From positions 25,648,508-25,712,507 of the forward strand of contig OZ038464.1 in the NCBI GenBank assembly GCA_964036295.1: a stretch of DNA of 64,000 nt, given 5' to 3'. Positions within the stretch are counted from its first letter, which is position 1. Every line of letters starts with the position of its first letter. Positions 1 through 28,900 of this stretch are shown here, piece by piece. The position numbers were made by a program, and so were the translations under genes. Origin of the DNA: Plumapathes pennacea. Lineage: Eukaryota; Cnidaria; Anthozoa; Antipatharia; Myriopathidae. The notes beneath the pieces are model-generated. The model did no database searches and had not been told where the DNA came from. It saw only the letters and a list, made by a program, of their open reading frames with translations.

Positions 1-11
1 TTGGAATTCAG

Positions 12-1586
12 ATAACAACACGTGCTAACCCGGCTGTGACAGACACAGCAGGTACGTCCCTTCGTTGGTATGAGATCCTCGGCGCTGTCATGGGTGGAAT
101 CGTGTTGCTTGTCGTCGCTGTCGTTCTCCTTTACAAGGTAAGAATGTATTCTTTTATGATCCATTAAACATTTCCTCCCGCGCGTGATTGGTGGAATCGT
201 GACACGTGATCGAATAACGTCCGCTTACGAGCGGACGTTATCAGCAAATAACTCCCGCCTGGCGAACCATCGCTGTTTATTGACAATATCCGAACACAGT
301 TTTATGCATTTAATCACAAAAAGCATTACAAAATGATTACCGAGGAGGACATTAATTCATCTATCAAAAAAGCAGTTCCAGAAAGCACCAACAAGCTTCA
401 CAGTCCTTGCGCCATTATTTGCGCTGCGAAAGGAAACATTTGAAGGATAATAAAGACAATAAACTACTTTTGGCTTCGGAAATATGCACAGATAATTGTT
501 CTTGGACATTATCTGTTTCTCGAAGCTCACAGTTGCCCTCGAGCTTCGCTCTCGGCCAACTGTTCGCTTCTCGGAAAAGATAATATCCTTGGACAATTAT
601 ACGTGCATATTTCCGAAGCAAAAACAGTTTATTGTTTATTTACTGTATGATGTGAATTATTAAAGTTTCCTAGTGCAGCAATGGTACTTACCAGCAGGCT
701 AAGGCGTTATGTTAATATTTTGTTGCCATCATTATATTTGTGGAAGACCGTAAAAGGTAAAGCCTAGTCTCAGGATCAAATCGAGTTATATGGTATATTT
801 GCACACAAAGCAATGGACATTTATATTGCCAGTTACTTGAGTGTGGACAAAATGATGATAGAAGTATGGTATAGCAATTGATCTGTACACGTGATACCAA
901 CGCTGCACTCTGTAGATACACGTTTATCAGTCACCTTGCGTGGCAAACGAGCTAGTAATATCAGTGGACGGTATTCCCGCACATACCCTGTATTTCATAG
1001 TAACATTTTAACATACTTTCTCGATCTAATTCACTGTTCCTTGCTGTGTTGCTTTGTCTTCCGTTCTTCTCTGTGCCTATGCAAGTGTTGTATGCACTGT
1101 CATGTACAGCAGAAATTAGTATATACCACACAAGTGAATAGTGCTTTTCGCGCGCTCTGATTGGCTCCTCAATCTCGGAATATCAAGTACTATTCACCTC
1201 CCGGCGGCTTCCGGTAAAACAAAATGGCGCGCGAACCCAATTTTTGGCCCAATTTTGTCGGAAATGAAATAACTATTTGGGAGTTGGCTATTAAACTTGT
1301 GTGGTATATACTAAAACAATTATTCGCCTCAGTGTCGGTGAATAGCGGTGGATATTTACCTCGCCGAAACGGCTCGGTAAAATAATATCCACCACTATTC
1401 ACCTCCACTTCGGCGAATAATTGTTAAATAGCTTGATGTAACACTAGCAGCTTATTAACAATATCTTAATTTACAGTAGTCTTTAACATATTTTAATCGT
1501 CACTTTGTCCTCAGTATGGATTCTTCAAACGGAAACGAATTGGAAAAGAAATCTCGAATCCACAGAACGATGAAGAAGAAGACTAG
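12..1586 (+). CDS. Integrin alpha subunit, copy A, last two coding exons (3' partial)
   Basis: These are the last two exons of an integrin alpha chain whose remainder lies before the window. Exon 12-137 (42 codons, phase 0 at both ends) reads ITTRANPAV and then a hydrophobic stretch ending LLYK, which is the membrane helix. Exon 1515-1586 reads YGFFKRKRIGKEISNPQ and ends in an acidic EEED before TAG. GFFKR is the membrane-proximal hinge of integrin alpha tails that pairs with the beta tail and binds cytoplasmic regulators (family knowledge). Exon boundaries and phases match the last two exons of the two complete copies downstream. Unlike them, this tail lacks the EPMNI ending and is strongly acidic. 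A single-pass plasma-membrane receptor is inferred. No alternative tail exon was seen after it. Confidence 0.9.
1118..1312. repeat. Inverted-repeat element (MITE-like) in copy A intron
   Basis: The ends are perfect 17-bp inverted repeats, AGTATATACCACACAAG at 1118 and its complement ending at 1312. The interior carries no long ORF and includes GC-rich text (GGCGCGCG). It lies in the last intron of integrin copy A. No transposase is visible, so a non-autonomous element is inferred. Confidence 0.6.
1315..1427. repeat. Long imperfect palindrome (hairpin)
   Basis: AACAATTATTCGCC at the left returns as GGCGAATAATTGTT at the right. The inner arms also pair (GGTGGATATT against AATATCCACC), with a short GC-rich centre near CGAAACGGCTCG. 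It abuts the inverted-repeat element on its left, in the same intron of copy A. Confidence 0.6.
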
Positions 1587-3410
1587 ACAGAGTCTATGGC
1601 CAGTTTTTCACGAGTTGAACTAAAGGCAACTTAGCTCAAACGATGGCTCTTGCTATCCCCGTCCATCCGTCCACACATATCCTTTTCGATTGCAAAAGGA
1701 AATTTTTCGAAACTTTTATAAACCGCGCTTGCTCTCCAATCAGTTCTTTTTTTCTTGAACGGCGGTTACACAAGTCATTACCCAATCATGTAGTAAAACA
1801 GTGGACACAGCTTTTTAGATAATGTTTGCGAATAGTATAAGTGTGTAATAATATAAGTGTGTAATTATAATTATAATTATTTAATAAGGAAAACTAAGTT
1901 TCAGAAGAAATGCGAATAAATTGCATTAGGTAATGATGCACTTTGTATTGGCGTAAGAGCGGGTCCCACAGCGGTTTTTGGATGACTGTCGATAGTAATC
2001 GTGTGGTTTTCGGATAACTGTCGATAGTAATCGTGTGGTTTTCGGATGATTGTCGAAAGTAACCGTGTGATTGCTTTGGTTTGCGTTTGCTACACTTTTT
2101 GATTGGTCCAAACAAATTTGCAACATTCTTGGCCAATCAGGAACAAGAGCAAAACAAGCGGTGGTGGCATGTGTTTGTTTGCACTTTTGATTGTTTTCTT
2201 TTTTTCTTCAAAGTAAACTAGAAGCAACTTATTCTGGACTGTGATTGCTTGAAAGTGTTTCTTACAACCAATAATTGGCGATGTAATTGTTTCATTTGAT
2301 TTTGGTTTTCCGAACATCATCCGAAAATCGCTGTAAATAGGGAAGCCCCCGGTCTGCTCATCTGTCATCTAGAAACTGATCAGTGTGTAATAAAGGGAAT
2401 TTAGTGGCATTTTGGTGTTACTCGCTTTGCGTAGCATCAAGTGAGCTGGCGTGGGTGAAAAAAATAAACCTCTGGGAATCGATGAATGTGAATATTGCTC
2501 TCGTGTTTCTTTTTTGTTTGTTTGTTTGTTCTTGCTTTCTCGTTCCTTGACGCCGATTGGTTCTTTGTCCTGACACTGCCGTACACGATTGGTCGAGTCA
2601 TGTCACGTGAATTCAATAACAAACCCGTGGTATTTCGCGCGATTGCAGTTGGAATATGTCACTACTTTTTTAACTGTGAAGACATTTCAACTAACAAAAC
2701 TGAACAGCCAACCAAATTACTTTAGGTCAATTGCAAACGTCAGAACTTCTTCTAAATACCTCCATATACACCAAACAGCCATATTCAACGCGGGATTCGG
2801 TCAAATTCCAAAAATAGCACCTAAAAGCTTATTTTTGTCCGAAAATAACGCATTTTGGCTGAATATGTCGAAAGAACGCTGTCTGGAATTCTGTGTTTTT
2901 GTCATTTCAGTATGCACTACAGCACAACTGTCATCATTCCGAAAGAAATTTAAAACCGAAAGTTTTCACCTTCAAAAGCCAAATATTTCCGTGAAAAATA
3001 GTTTCAGTTGAACTCTTAATTAGGACTGTATATCTTACAAAATTCTGATGAATTGCTCAGTTGGTTTGGCACAATAATTTAAAACATTATCACTGATTAT
3101 TTAAAGGCTGGGGGAAGGGTGGGGTGGGGTAGACAGAAAAAAAAGGGACCGTAAACGAGTCTTTATTGAGACTGAGACTTTATACTTTGTTACGTCCTCG
3201 TCACAAAATACACCATCAGAAAAATGTGTATAAAATAATCAGCTAACTGCGTTCTGTCTGAATTCGAATCGACACAAATATTCAAGCATTCACCAAGAAT
3301 TTGTACTATTTGTCGAAACGGAGCGATGGTTGACCAGAGGTCCGGTTGTTCATATTTGACATGCTGCCAGCTTATTTGTCGCATTCATTCCGAAATAGAA
3401 ATTCAATGCC
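1587..3410. other. Intergenic region between integrin copies A and B
   Basis: This holds the presumed 3' UTR of copy A. AATAAA occurs near 1914 and again near 2390, and either could be the poly(A) signal. It also holds the inverted-repeat element at 1968-2334. The rest is AT-rich. Short ORFs between 2495 and 3011 have no recognisable family features. Confidence 0.5.
1968..2334. mobile_element. MITE, AGCGGTTTT family, copy 1
   Basis: Termini are ACAGCGGTTTTTGGATG and CATCCGAAAATCGCTGT, an imperfect inverted repeat. Just inside the left end, a unit of about 33 bp (TTCGGATGACTGTCGATAGT and flanks) is repeated about three times, making a small internal satellite. The interior has CCAAT-like text (GATTGGTCCAAAC) shared with relatives at 33964, 42084 and 60105. 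No coding capacity is seen. Confidence 0.65.
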
Positions 3411-3418
3411 TATAAATA
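3411..3418 (+). promoter_or_regulatory. Candidate TATA box of integrin copy B
   Basis: TATAAATA lies 143 bases before the copy B start codon at 3561, a plausible spacing for a core promoter with a short leader. No initiator or transcript evidence is available. The corresponding region of copy C has no equally clear TATA box. Confidence 0.35.
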
Positions 3419-3560
3419 GTCAATCGAATTAAGATTGGTCAGGTATTTGATCCATGTCAAATTTATGATCTCATAAATAATATTTAGTCGTCTGTGGTTC
3501 ACTTAGTTTATTTTGGCCTCACACATTGCTCAGCGTGGGAGTCTTGCCGTTCGTACCGTG

Positions 3561-21219
<17,659 letters not shown>

Positions 21220-22951
21220 TCGATTTACCCTCCAAATTCCCTGCACAACTCATTTTCTAGCCGAGAATTGGTTCCGACGTTTCGGAAAACAATCGAGACA
21301 CTCCTACAGACTACTCCCGTATGCATCGCCGGAATATGTGGTGCCGGTGAGCCAAAAGAATTTACGAACTTTTTGCTCTTGAGTGAATGTTTTCATTTGA
21401 GACTTTTGCCGGGACACTGATAGGTTAGCGAGGCGGGGACGAGTGGATAGACTTTTAATCCGGGAAATCCTCTTACTTTGCACTGAATGTCACGTATCAT
21501 GTCGAGTTGCCTTATCTAGCATACGAAGAGACAGATCCACCTTGTTTTTACGTGTGGCTGGGTATTTCAGTTTAGTTAACCAAACTGTGATATAAGCAAC
21601 TCACCCCGGCATTTCACATTATGTTTAGGGGGGGAGGGGGCATTTATTCGGGTTATTTCAGATATTTTCTAAATAGGGTAGTCTTTCATATAGAAATAAT
21701 CCTGTTTTGTCTAATGCACGATGATAAAACGTTTGTTTAGGCAACCGGCACTTCTTTGTAGCCAGTGCGACTGACTTCAACCTATTACAGTGAACAGCAG
21801 CCACGTACAGTCAACTGAACTTTTGTTGATATATTATTAAATCAATCAATCTAGGTTTTTTGTAAAGTTTGACCTCTCGAAAACTCCCGGGTAGGGGGAG
21901 AGAGGGGGGGGGGGAGGGGAGGGGAGGGGTACTCCTTAAAATTTTGAGTGGGAGTATTCAGACCAAAATGTGCTATTTTCGACCCTATTTCAGACCAAAT
22001 GTCAAAATCTCCGACCCTATTCCAGGCCAAAGGTTAAAATCGATATCCTATTTCAGACTAAAATGTTGAAAATGAAACCCTTTGGGGCGACACATAACCT
22101 TTTATGGGAGTACCCCCTCCCCCCTCCCCCCGGGATTAATAAGTCAATCAAGGTTTTTTGTAAAGTTTGACCTCTCGAAAACTATACTTTCTTGGCCTGG
22201 TTTTCACAAGCGAGTCAGGCTCAAGTGAAAACAGGCTCAACGCAAGCGCGACAAGGATTTTCCGTACACAGTCGTTCCTCACTTTCGGTTTCGAACTCCA
22301 AAGGTCGCAGTTCTCTTAGTGCCAAAATCAGCTTGGATTAATCGATATGTTTAAATTCCATCGATTTTATGATCCCGGAGCAGTCTTGTATGACTTTCGT
22401 GCATTTTCCCGCGTTTCCTGTGTCATTCGTCACTTCCTTGAAGGCCGAACCTCCCGAACAGGATATATGTGGGCGAGGCAAGAGTCAAAAGGCAGTCTGG
22501 GGTTACAGCTGTCTGTCTTGGAAACCGAATTTAATGGCTAGAATTCTTCTTTGCTTAATACTTGCGGGTGACGTGAGGCATGAGACGATTGTATCCCAGG
22601 CTATTAGCCACCTTACATTCGACTTTCTGTATCTTTAGTGCTGAGCGGAATTCTGTTACAGAGTACGGACAAATAAAACAATGACGTTCCTCTCGTGACG
22701 TGTATTGAGTTTCCCGACCAACCACAGCGCGCGTTCCAAAAAGACACACCTCGAGGCCGGAGGGCAGCTCATTTGTCAAACGGAACTGAGCGGTGGATAC
22801 GGCAGAAGTTCCAGAAAGTTTCACATTTGTTTCAGCTGTTTAATTACCTGTTTAACCAAGACTGACACCAGTGTGGACATTCCCTTTGTCTGCATAAAGT
22901 TGGACATCTGATACAGCGGCAGTTATTAATCTTCGCCCATATAGTGCCGTG
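21220..22951. other. Intergenic region between integrin copies B and C
   Basis: This holds the 3' UTR of copy B, the upstream region of copy C and one dispersed repeat (21885-22135). No AATAAA was found shortly after the copy B stop, so its poly(A) site is unassigned. The bases just before both start codons share CCGTGATGGCTG, the only promoter-side similarity noticed. No other gene is seen. Confidence 0.5.
21885..22135. repeat. G-rich-bounded dispersed repeat
   Basis: It opens with CCCGGGTAGGGG and a G-rich tract, then GGGTACTCC, and closes with GGGAGTACCCCC and CCCCCCGGGA as an inverted partner. The interior has CCCTATTTCAGACC motifs in three variants. It is the same family as 12435-12735 and 14780-15320. 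Confidence 0.65.
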
Positions 22952-25900
22952 ATGGCTGCCTTTGGAAAGGTGATCCCAATTTTGACTTCCCTGCTCTTAA
23001 GCTGGCCGAGTATAGCGGCCTTCAATCTAGATGTAAACCCAAGCACAGTGAAAGTGTTGCAGTCTCCAGGTTCTTCTCAAGGGACTCAGTATTTTGGTTA
23101 TTCCGTCGCCCTCCATAATGGTGGCAGTTCCAATTGGTATGTGGGTTTATTATTGGTGGTCTGTATGTTAAGTTTAGCTGTGGTGGGTTCTTGTTTTCGT
23201 AAAATTCATCATGATTGAACCTTGAATGCCTTGCTTAATGGGCTGTTTGGAATGCCATTACGCAGAGGGCGTTCGTCCATGACTACATATATCATAACCT
23301 GACGACCTAAATTTACTTTCAAAAGATTAAGTTCGATGGTCAGTGATGTGTATTTGTCAATCTATCACTGTATTGCACTCATGTATATCTGGGAGATAGA
23401 CTGAGAGTGATATGATTCACTCCAGATAATTATAATTCCCTTCACACATAAACAAAATTGACTCTCAAAGAAAAAAGAGCACGGTCTCAAAAGTTGTTTA
23501 TGTTTCTCTCAAACCTGAAGAGGCTATTGGCAATTGCATGTTGAAAGTAAAGCAAACACCAGCAAAAGGAAGACAAATGAGCGGAAATTATGGCTTTGTA
23601 TTGTCTTCAACGAATATTATAACACAAGCTGATAAATAACTAAAAGTTATATTGCTTTTGTTCAGGGCAAGTCGAGGAAACATGAAATATATAGTTTTGA
23701 AATATATATATTTTTCATTTTAGGGTTCTGGTTGGGGCACCGCTGGCCAATGTATCAAATAATCTCCTGAACTTTGGAACTGTCTACAAATGCGCAGTAA
23801 CATCTAGTTCTGCATGTCAAGAAATTGAAATTGATCATGATTGTAAGTATCACTTTTATACCTTTGTTACAGTATCAAATGTCATCCTTAGCTACAATCG
23901 TGTCGCTTCAAGAGAGTGATAAAAGTCACATTTTCTAGCCCGGAGTTGCCAGATTTTCCTGATGGAACAATAGAATTTCCCCTCCAACTTGCTCAAAAGA
24001 AATCTGTTTGAGCTATAGTGGACTAGATGTGACAAGTTAGCAATAACTGCCAAACTCATGTACTGTACATTTTATCCCCGAACGAAGTGAGGGAAATACT
24101 CTCGACACTAATGCAGTAATATTATACCGCCTACTTGGGGACTCCAAGCCTGTCGCCATCTCGAAATTTAACGTTGTCTGTCAGTCAGTCTGTCTGTCTG
24201 GCGTACGACTTTAGGCGCGGTTACCCCACTAACCAATAACAAAGGTCGGATCGATCACGTGTGCCCTGTTGTTTTACTCGGAATAACTTAGAGATGAGAT
24301 TTGAACGAAGCATTTAGATTTGAACGAAGCAACAATATATCGTAGCTGCGTTCACGAAAATGGAAAACTTAACTGAAAAACTTGAAACACAACAGTCTCG
24401 CGAAGCTCGTCTTCAAATGAGAAAGGAACAGGCACGAGCAAGGCGAAATCGTGAAACGAGCGAACAACAGCGCATGAATGCCGATCGAAAGCGACATGAA
24501 CAGAAGCGGGTAACGCAGACAATTCCGCAAAGAGAACAGCGCTTGAACGCAAATCGGAAACTTCAGGAGAAAAAGCGGGCCGAAGAGAAGACTCCGCAAA
24601 GACGACAGCGATGAATGCCGACCAAAAGCGACATGAACAGAAGCGGGTAACACAGACAACTCCGCAAAGGGAACAGCGCTTGAAAGCAAATCGGTCGGGA
24701 GCTTCAGACGCCGTTTTGTGTTAAACTCAGATATTTATTTAGAAAGGACAAGCAACAAAGGTTAGTCAGTGGAAATCGAACAATCACCGTGACAAATATA
24801 TTCTATCCCGTATAGCTTGTAACTCGATCACTTCAAGAATGTATTAATATCTGTATGCTGATCATTTTCCCTCGAAGTATTGTTTTACTACGCTTCTGTC
24901 GCTAGTTTCGGCTACCGTATTCGCTCAGAGCAATCGGAACTTGGAGTCTTGAATGATTTAGTCAGATGTCTTATTTTTCTGTAATCTGGCACGCGGTGAT
25001 TGCAGCGAGAATCGTTCACAAGCCCTTAGAAGTATTACTGGGTCTGAAGCCCGTGTATAATTTGAAGTAAACTGTTCAAGTTTTGCTTTGATTCTGGGAG
25101 AAATCTTTCTGTTTTGAGTGGGTTCACATACAAAACAATTCGAGCCTATTAAATATGCATGCCTGAGTCTGGTGCATGCAGTAGTAAAAACAAATCGCAC
25201 TATTTAATTGTACTGCCTATGAATTCAAAATTGGAAAATCAGTGTTCCTTTTTTCCCGTACTACGACGGCCGACCAACTTCAAACTTTGAGTATTAAATT
25301 TCGAGAACGTGCTTGGCAGACTGTATGAATTAATTTGACGTGCCGACCGTGGGAAATACGTACTTCGTCACGCAATCGATTCTTTTTTCAACGCAAAAGT
25401 ATAACACACACCATTCTTTTTCTCCTTCCTTTGCGTGTAGCACTTGAGTTCGAAGAAAAGATTGAGTCAACATTTCGGTAAAACAAAGGCTACTCTTGTT
25501 GGGAGTTACCAAAGTAAAAGTCCCATCAATGGCAGAGTGAGGGGGTATATGCGATTATCGTATTTCTAGTACAGTGATAAATTGTGACATCATCATTTTG
25601 CAAACTTTTCCATTCGAACTTCTAAACCGCATCATACGATATACACAGCTGCTACAAGAATGTGGGCAAAATTTCATATTGCTAGCCCTACTGAAAGCAA
25701 ATATAGAGAAGTTTAAAGTTCCAGGTAGTCCAAATAAGAGGGTTTAGTATGGAGAAATTTGCAGTTCAAAAGCCTATGTCTGATCTGTTTAATGCACTAA
25801 AAGGCCATTTTATTATGTGTGAGCTTTTTTCAGATGGGCCATTCCAAAGAATTACGCAAAATCCATTATTTCCAAAAAAAATATTTTTGTGACAGCATCA

Positions 25901-28900
25901 CTTTACCACTCAATTTTGTGCCATATTAGAGCTGTTTTCGGATGTGTTGTTGAAAACAAAAACCTAATCAAGTACTCTGCCAATCACAGAGGCTGTAAGA
26001 AACACTTTTAACCAATCAGAAGCCAAAGAACTTTTGTTCCTAATTATAGATTGTACTGTATGAGAGATTTGTCATTAAAAAAAGGCAATTGAATTACACA
26101 GATAATTGAATTACACAGACTACAACTGATGGGCCCTATAAATAATTTACCCTCTGAGGCTAACCTCACAGTACCCTGCCTGTTGAACATCAGTTTACTT
26201 GAGTCTTCCTGTAATTTCTTCAGCTGTCCAAACAGCAAACGCAGTTCTAGATAGTAAACTAACTGAAGTGGACCTGGAAATTAAATCTGGTCAGTGGTTA
26301 GGAGCTGTAGTACACAGCACAGGAGACAGTGGCTCCAGGAACAAGGCTGTGGTCAGTAAACCATTTTATTATATAGACATGAGTGTTTTACTGGAAAATA
26401 TACCGTGCGTAAAATCCATACGAAACTACATCCGGGACCTGAGTGGCATATTTTCTATATCCTCACTAGCGAGGATATCGTTGGAATCATTTCCCGTTTT
26501 CACACGGTTGTTTGTGCAATTTCTCATAAAACACTCGTGTCAAATATAATAAAAAGAAAATTACACGGCGGCTTGAAGATATGGATTTTATTTTCTTGTG
26601 GTAAAAACAATATTTTACTCACTTGCGAAGCGCTCGCTCATAAAATATTGTTTTTACCACTCGAAAATAAAATTCATATCTTTGCGCTACCGTGTAATAT
26701 CCTCTATATATTTCCTTCACCCTCAATATCTGATTTTACATGTACTGTGTATCTTCTGATGCCTAGATACATGTATTCTACTCAAAGTTTTCATTACCTT
26801 TCAATATTAAGAGCTCAGGTAGTAGATTCTATAGTTCTTCATATATTGATCATCATCTGTGTGTATGATTGGTCAAGGCCAGGGCAAGAAAATCTAGCTC
26901 GGCAAGTCAGATATTGTCAGGGGGTAGGGAGTATGCATGCTTATGAGATTGATAGTTGAAAATTAGCCTGGGCTTTTCTATGTTACATGTAGTAATAGTG
27001 AACAAATAATATGGGAGTCAAAAAGTTGCTATAATCATGACCAAAATGAGTTGGAATGATCTGAATACTGTACATGCTCTACTAATAACTCCCCCTTCCC
27101 CACCCCTCCCTTAACTAGCTGCCTGTTGTATGTTTCACAAGATGATGTCATCTAAGATAGTATATACTTTTAAAAGGCTTGTAACTTGCAACTTGTAATA
27201 TTATTGCAGCAATTAGCAACTTTTAGACTTGCATCCATTGTAATAATTACAATATTCGTAATAATAGTGCCGCATGAACTATCTGGGTAGTTAGTCATGG
27301 CAAAAAAAGTGATGTTCTGAATTACTGTTTGCATATTACATTATAAGTACAACCAATATTGTCCTTGAGGCATTCTGGGCTTTGATCACTGTCTTTACTA
27401 GAGGTTTACTGTAAATACATTTAGGATGATAATGATTGTAGTGTTTTTGCATTTTCCTCAAGGTCTGTGCACCGAGGTATATTTGGAGAGGATTCCCTCC
27501 TTTTCAAGAAAGGAGCCTGCATTATAAGTGGCCATTAGGTCGCTGCTTTCTCTTGGAGGGTTCATTGAATGGCGTCAAGAAAACCATGGAGCCTTGCAAG
27601 GGTGGTGAGTATTGCAGGATTTTTTCTCTCAACCTCTGTTCCGTACTTGTTTTTTGTAATGCTGGTAAATGAGAAACTGTACCATTTGTCACTGATGAAA
27701 CATAACAAATTTCTGCTGGATAAAATAACTTTAATTTCATTTATTTATTACCAGACATGAACAATATTGACAGAAACAATTAGTGTTTTGACATCTTCAT
27801 TTAAATTGCAGAGTCCTATGGAACCTATGGGTATGGCTATTGTCAGGCTGGTATGAGCGCCGAATATACAGACACAGAGAACTTAGTGATGGGTGCTGTG
27901 GGAATAGCAGAGTGGAAGGGTACGTTATTGTTGTTACTGTACAGTACAGTGGAACCTCCCTGAGCACACTTATTTGTCCCTATTTACACTATGGTCTAAT
28001 GAGCTGGGGTACTATGTGTCACACTAGGCTAAATAAATTTATAACAAAGCAAAATAAATGCCTTTGCTGTAGTTTCTTTGTAAATAAAAGCAACCACCTC
28101 TCTTAAGCAACCGTGACCATCATCGAGCCTCACTGTTGGAGTTTTCCTATGGTTTTTTACCTCCAGTATGTGACCACTCTGTGCTCTTAAAGGGCAAATT
28201 TCTAAAGAAGAACTAACTTCCTTGCAGATACCAGATTGGACAAAACACTAACATATGTATTGTAATTTGCAGCAGGACCAAGGTTGATTTCTTAAAACAC
28301 ATGTTGTTTTTCAGTCACTAAAAGTGCATTATTTGACACTGGTTGTGGCTCAAAGCCAAATAAGGCCTCCCATGGTGAGAAATTCCTGTAAGCGACCACC
28401 TATCGTAAGTGACCACTTAAAGATGAATGAAGGGTGGTCACTTACAGGAGGTTCCACTGTAGTTGTGTTCAACTTGTGTTTTGTTTGTCAACTTGCATTA
28501 GATGGCTTAAGCAAAAAACTGAGGTTTATGACAGAAACCTAGCAAAGCATTTAACCCTTTCACTCCCAAGAGTGATCAACTTCAATTTTCTCCTTCAGTT
28601 TCTCGCCAGAAATGTATCACACAGTAAGGAGAACTTTGCTTTTGATACCTTGCTAAAGTTACAGCAGATTGAACTATCAATTCTCACTACATCACTCATA
28701 CATTTTCCTCTTAAAGGTTAGGAGAATCTGCATTTTGATTTGGGAGTGAAAGGGTTCAAAACTAATTTACTGAAGAAGACAATGTGCACCAGAGTATGTG
28801 AAATTGAGCTGATCTTGGGGTCATCATGATTTCAGTATTGCTAGAAATGCATAACACTTTGGGTGGTGGTGGTTAAATTTGTACACACTAGTAGTTTTCT

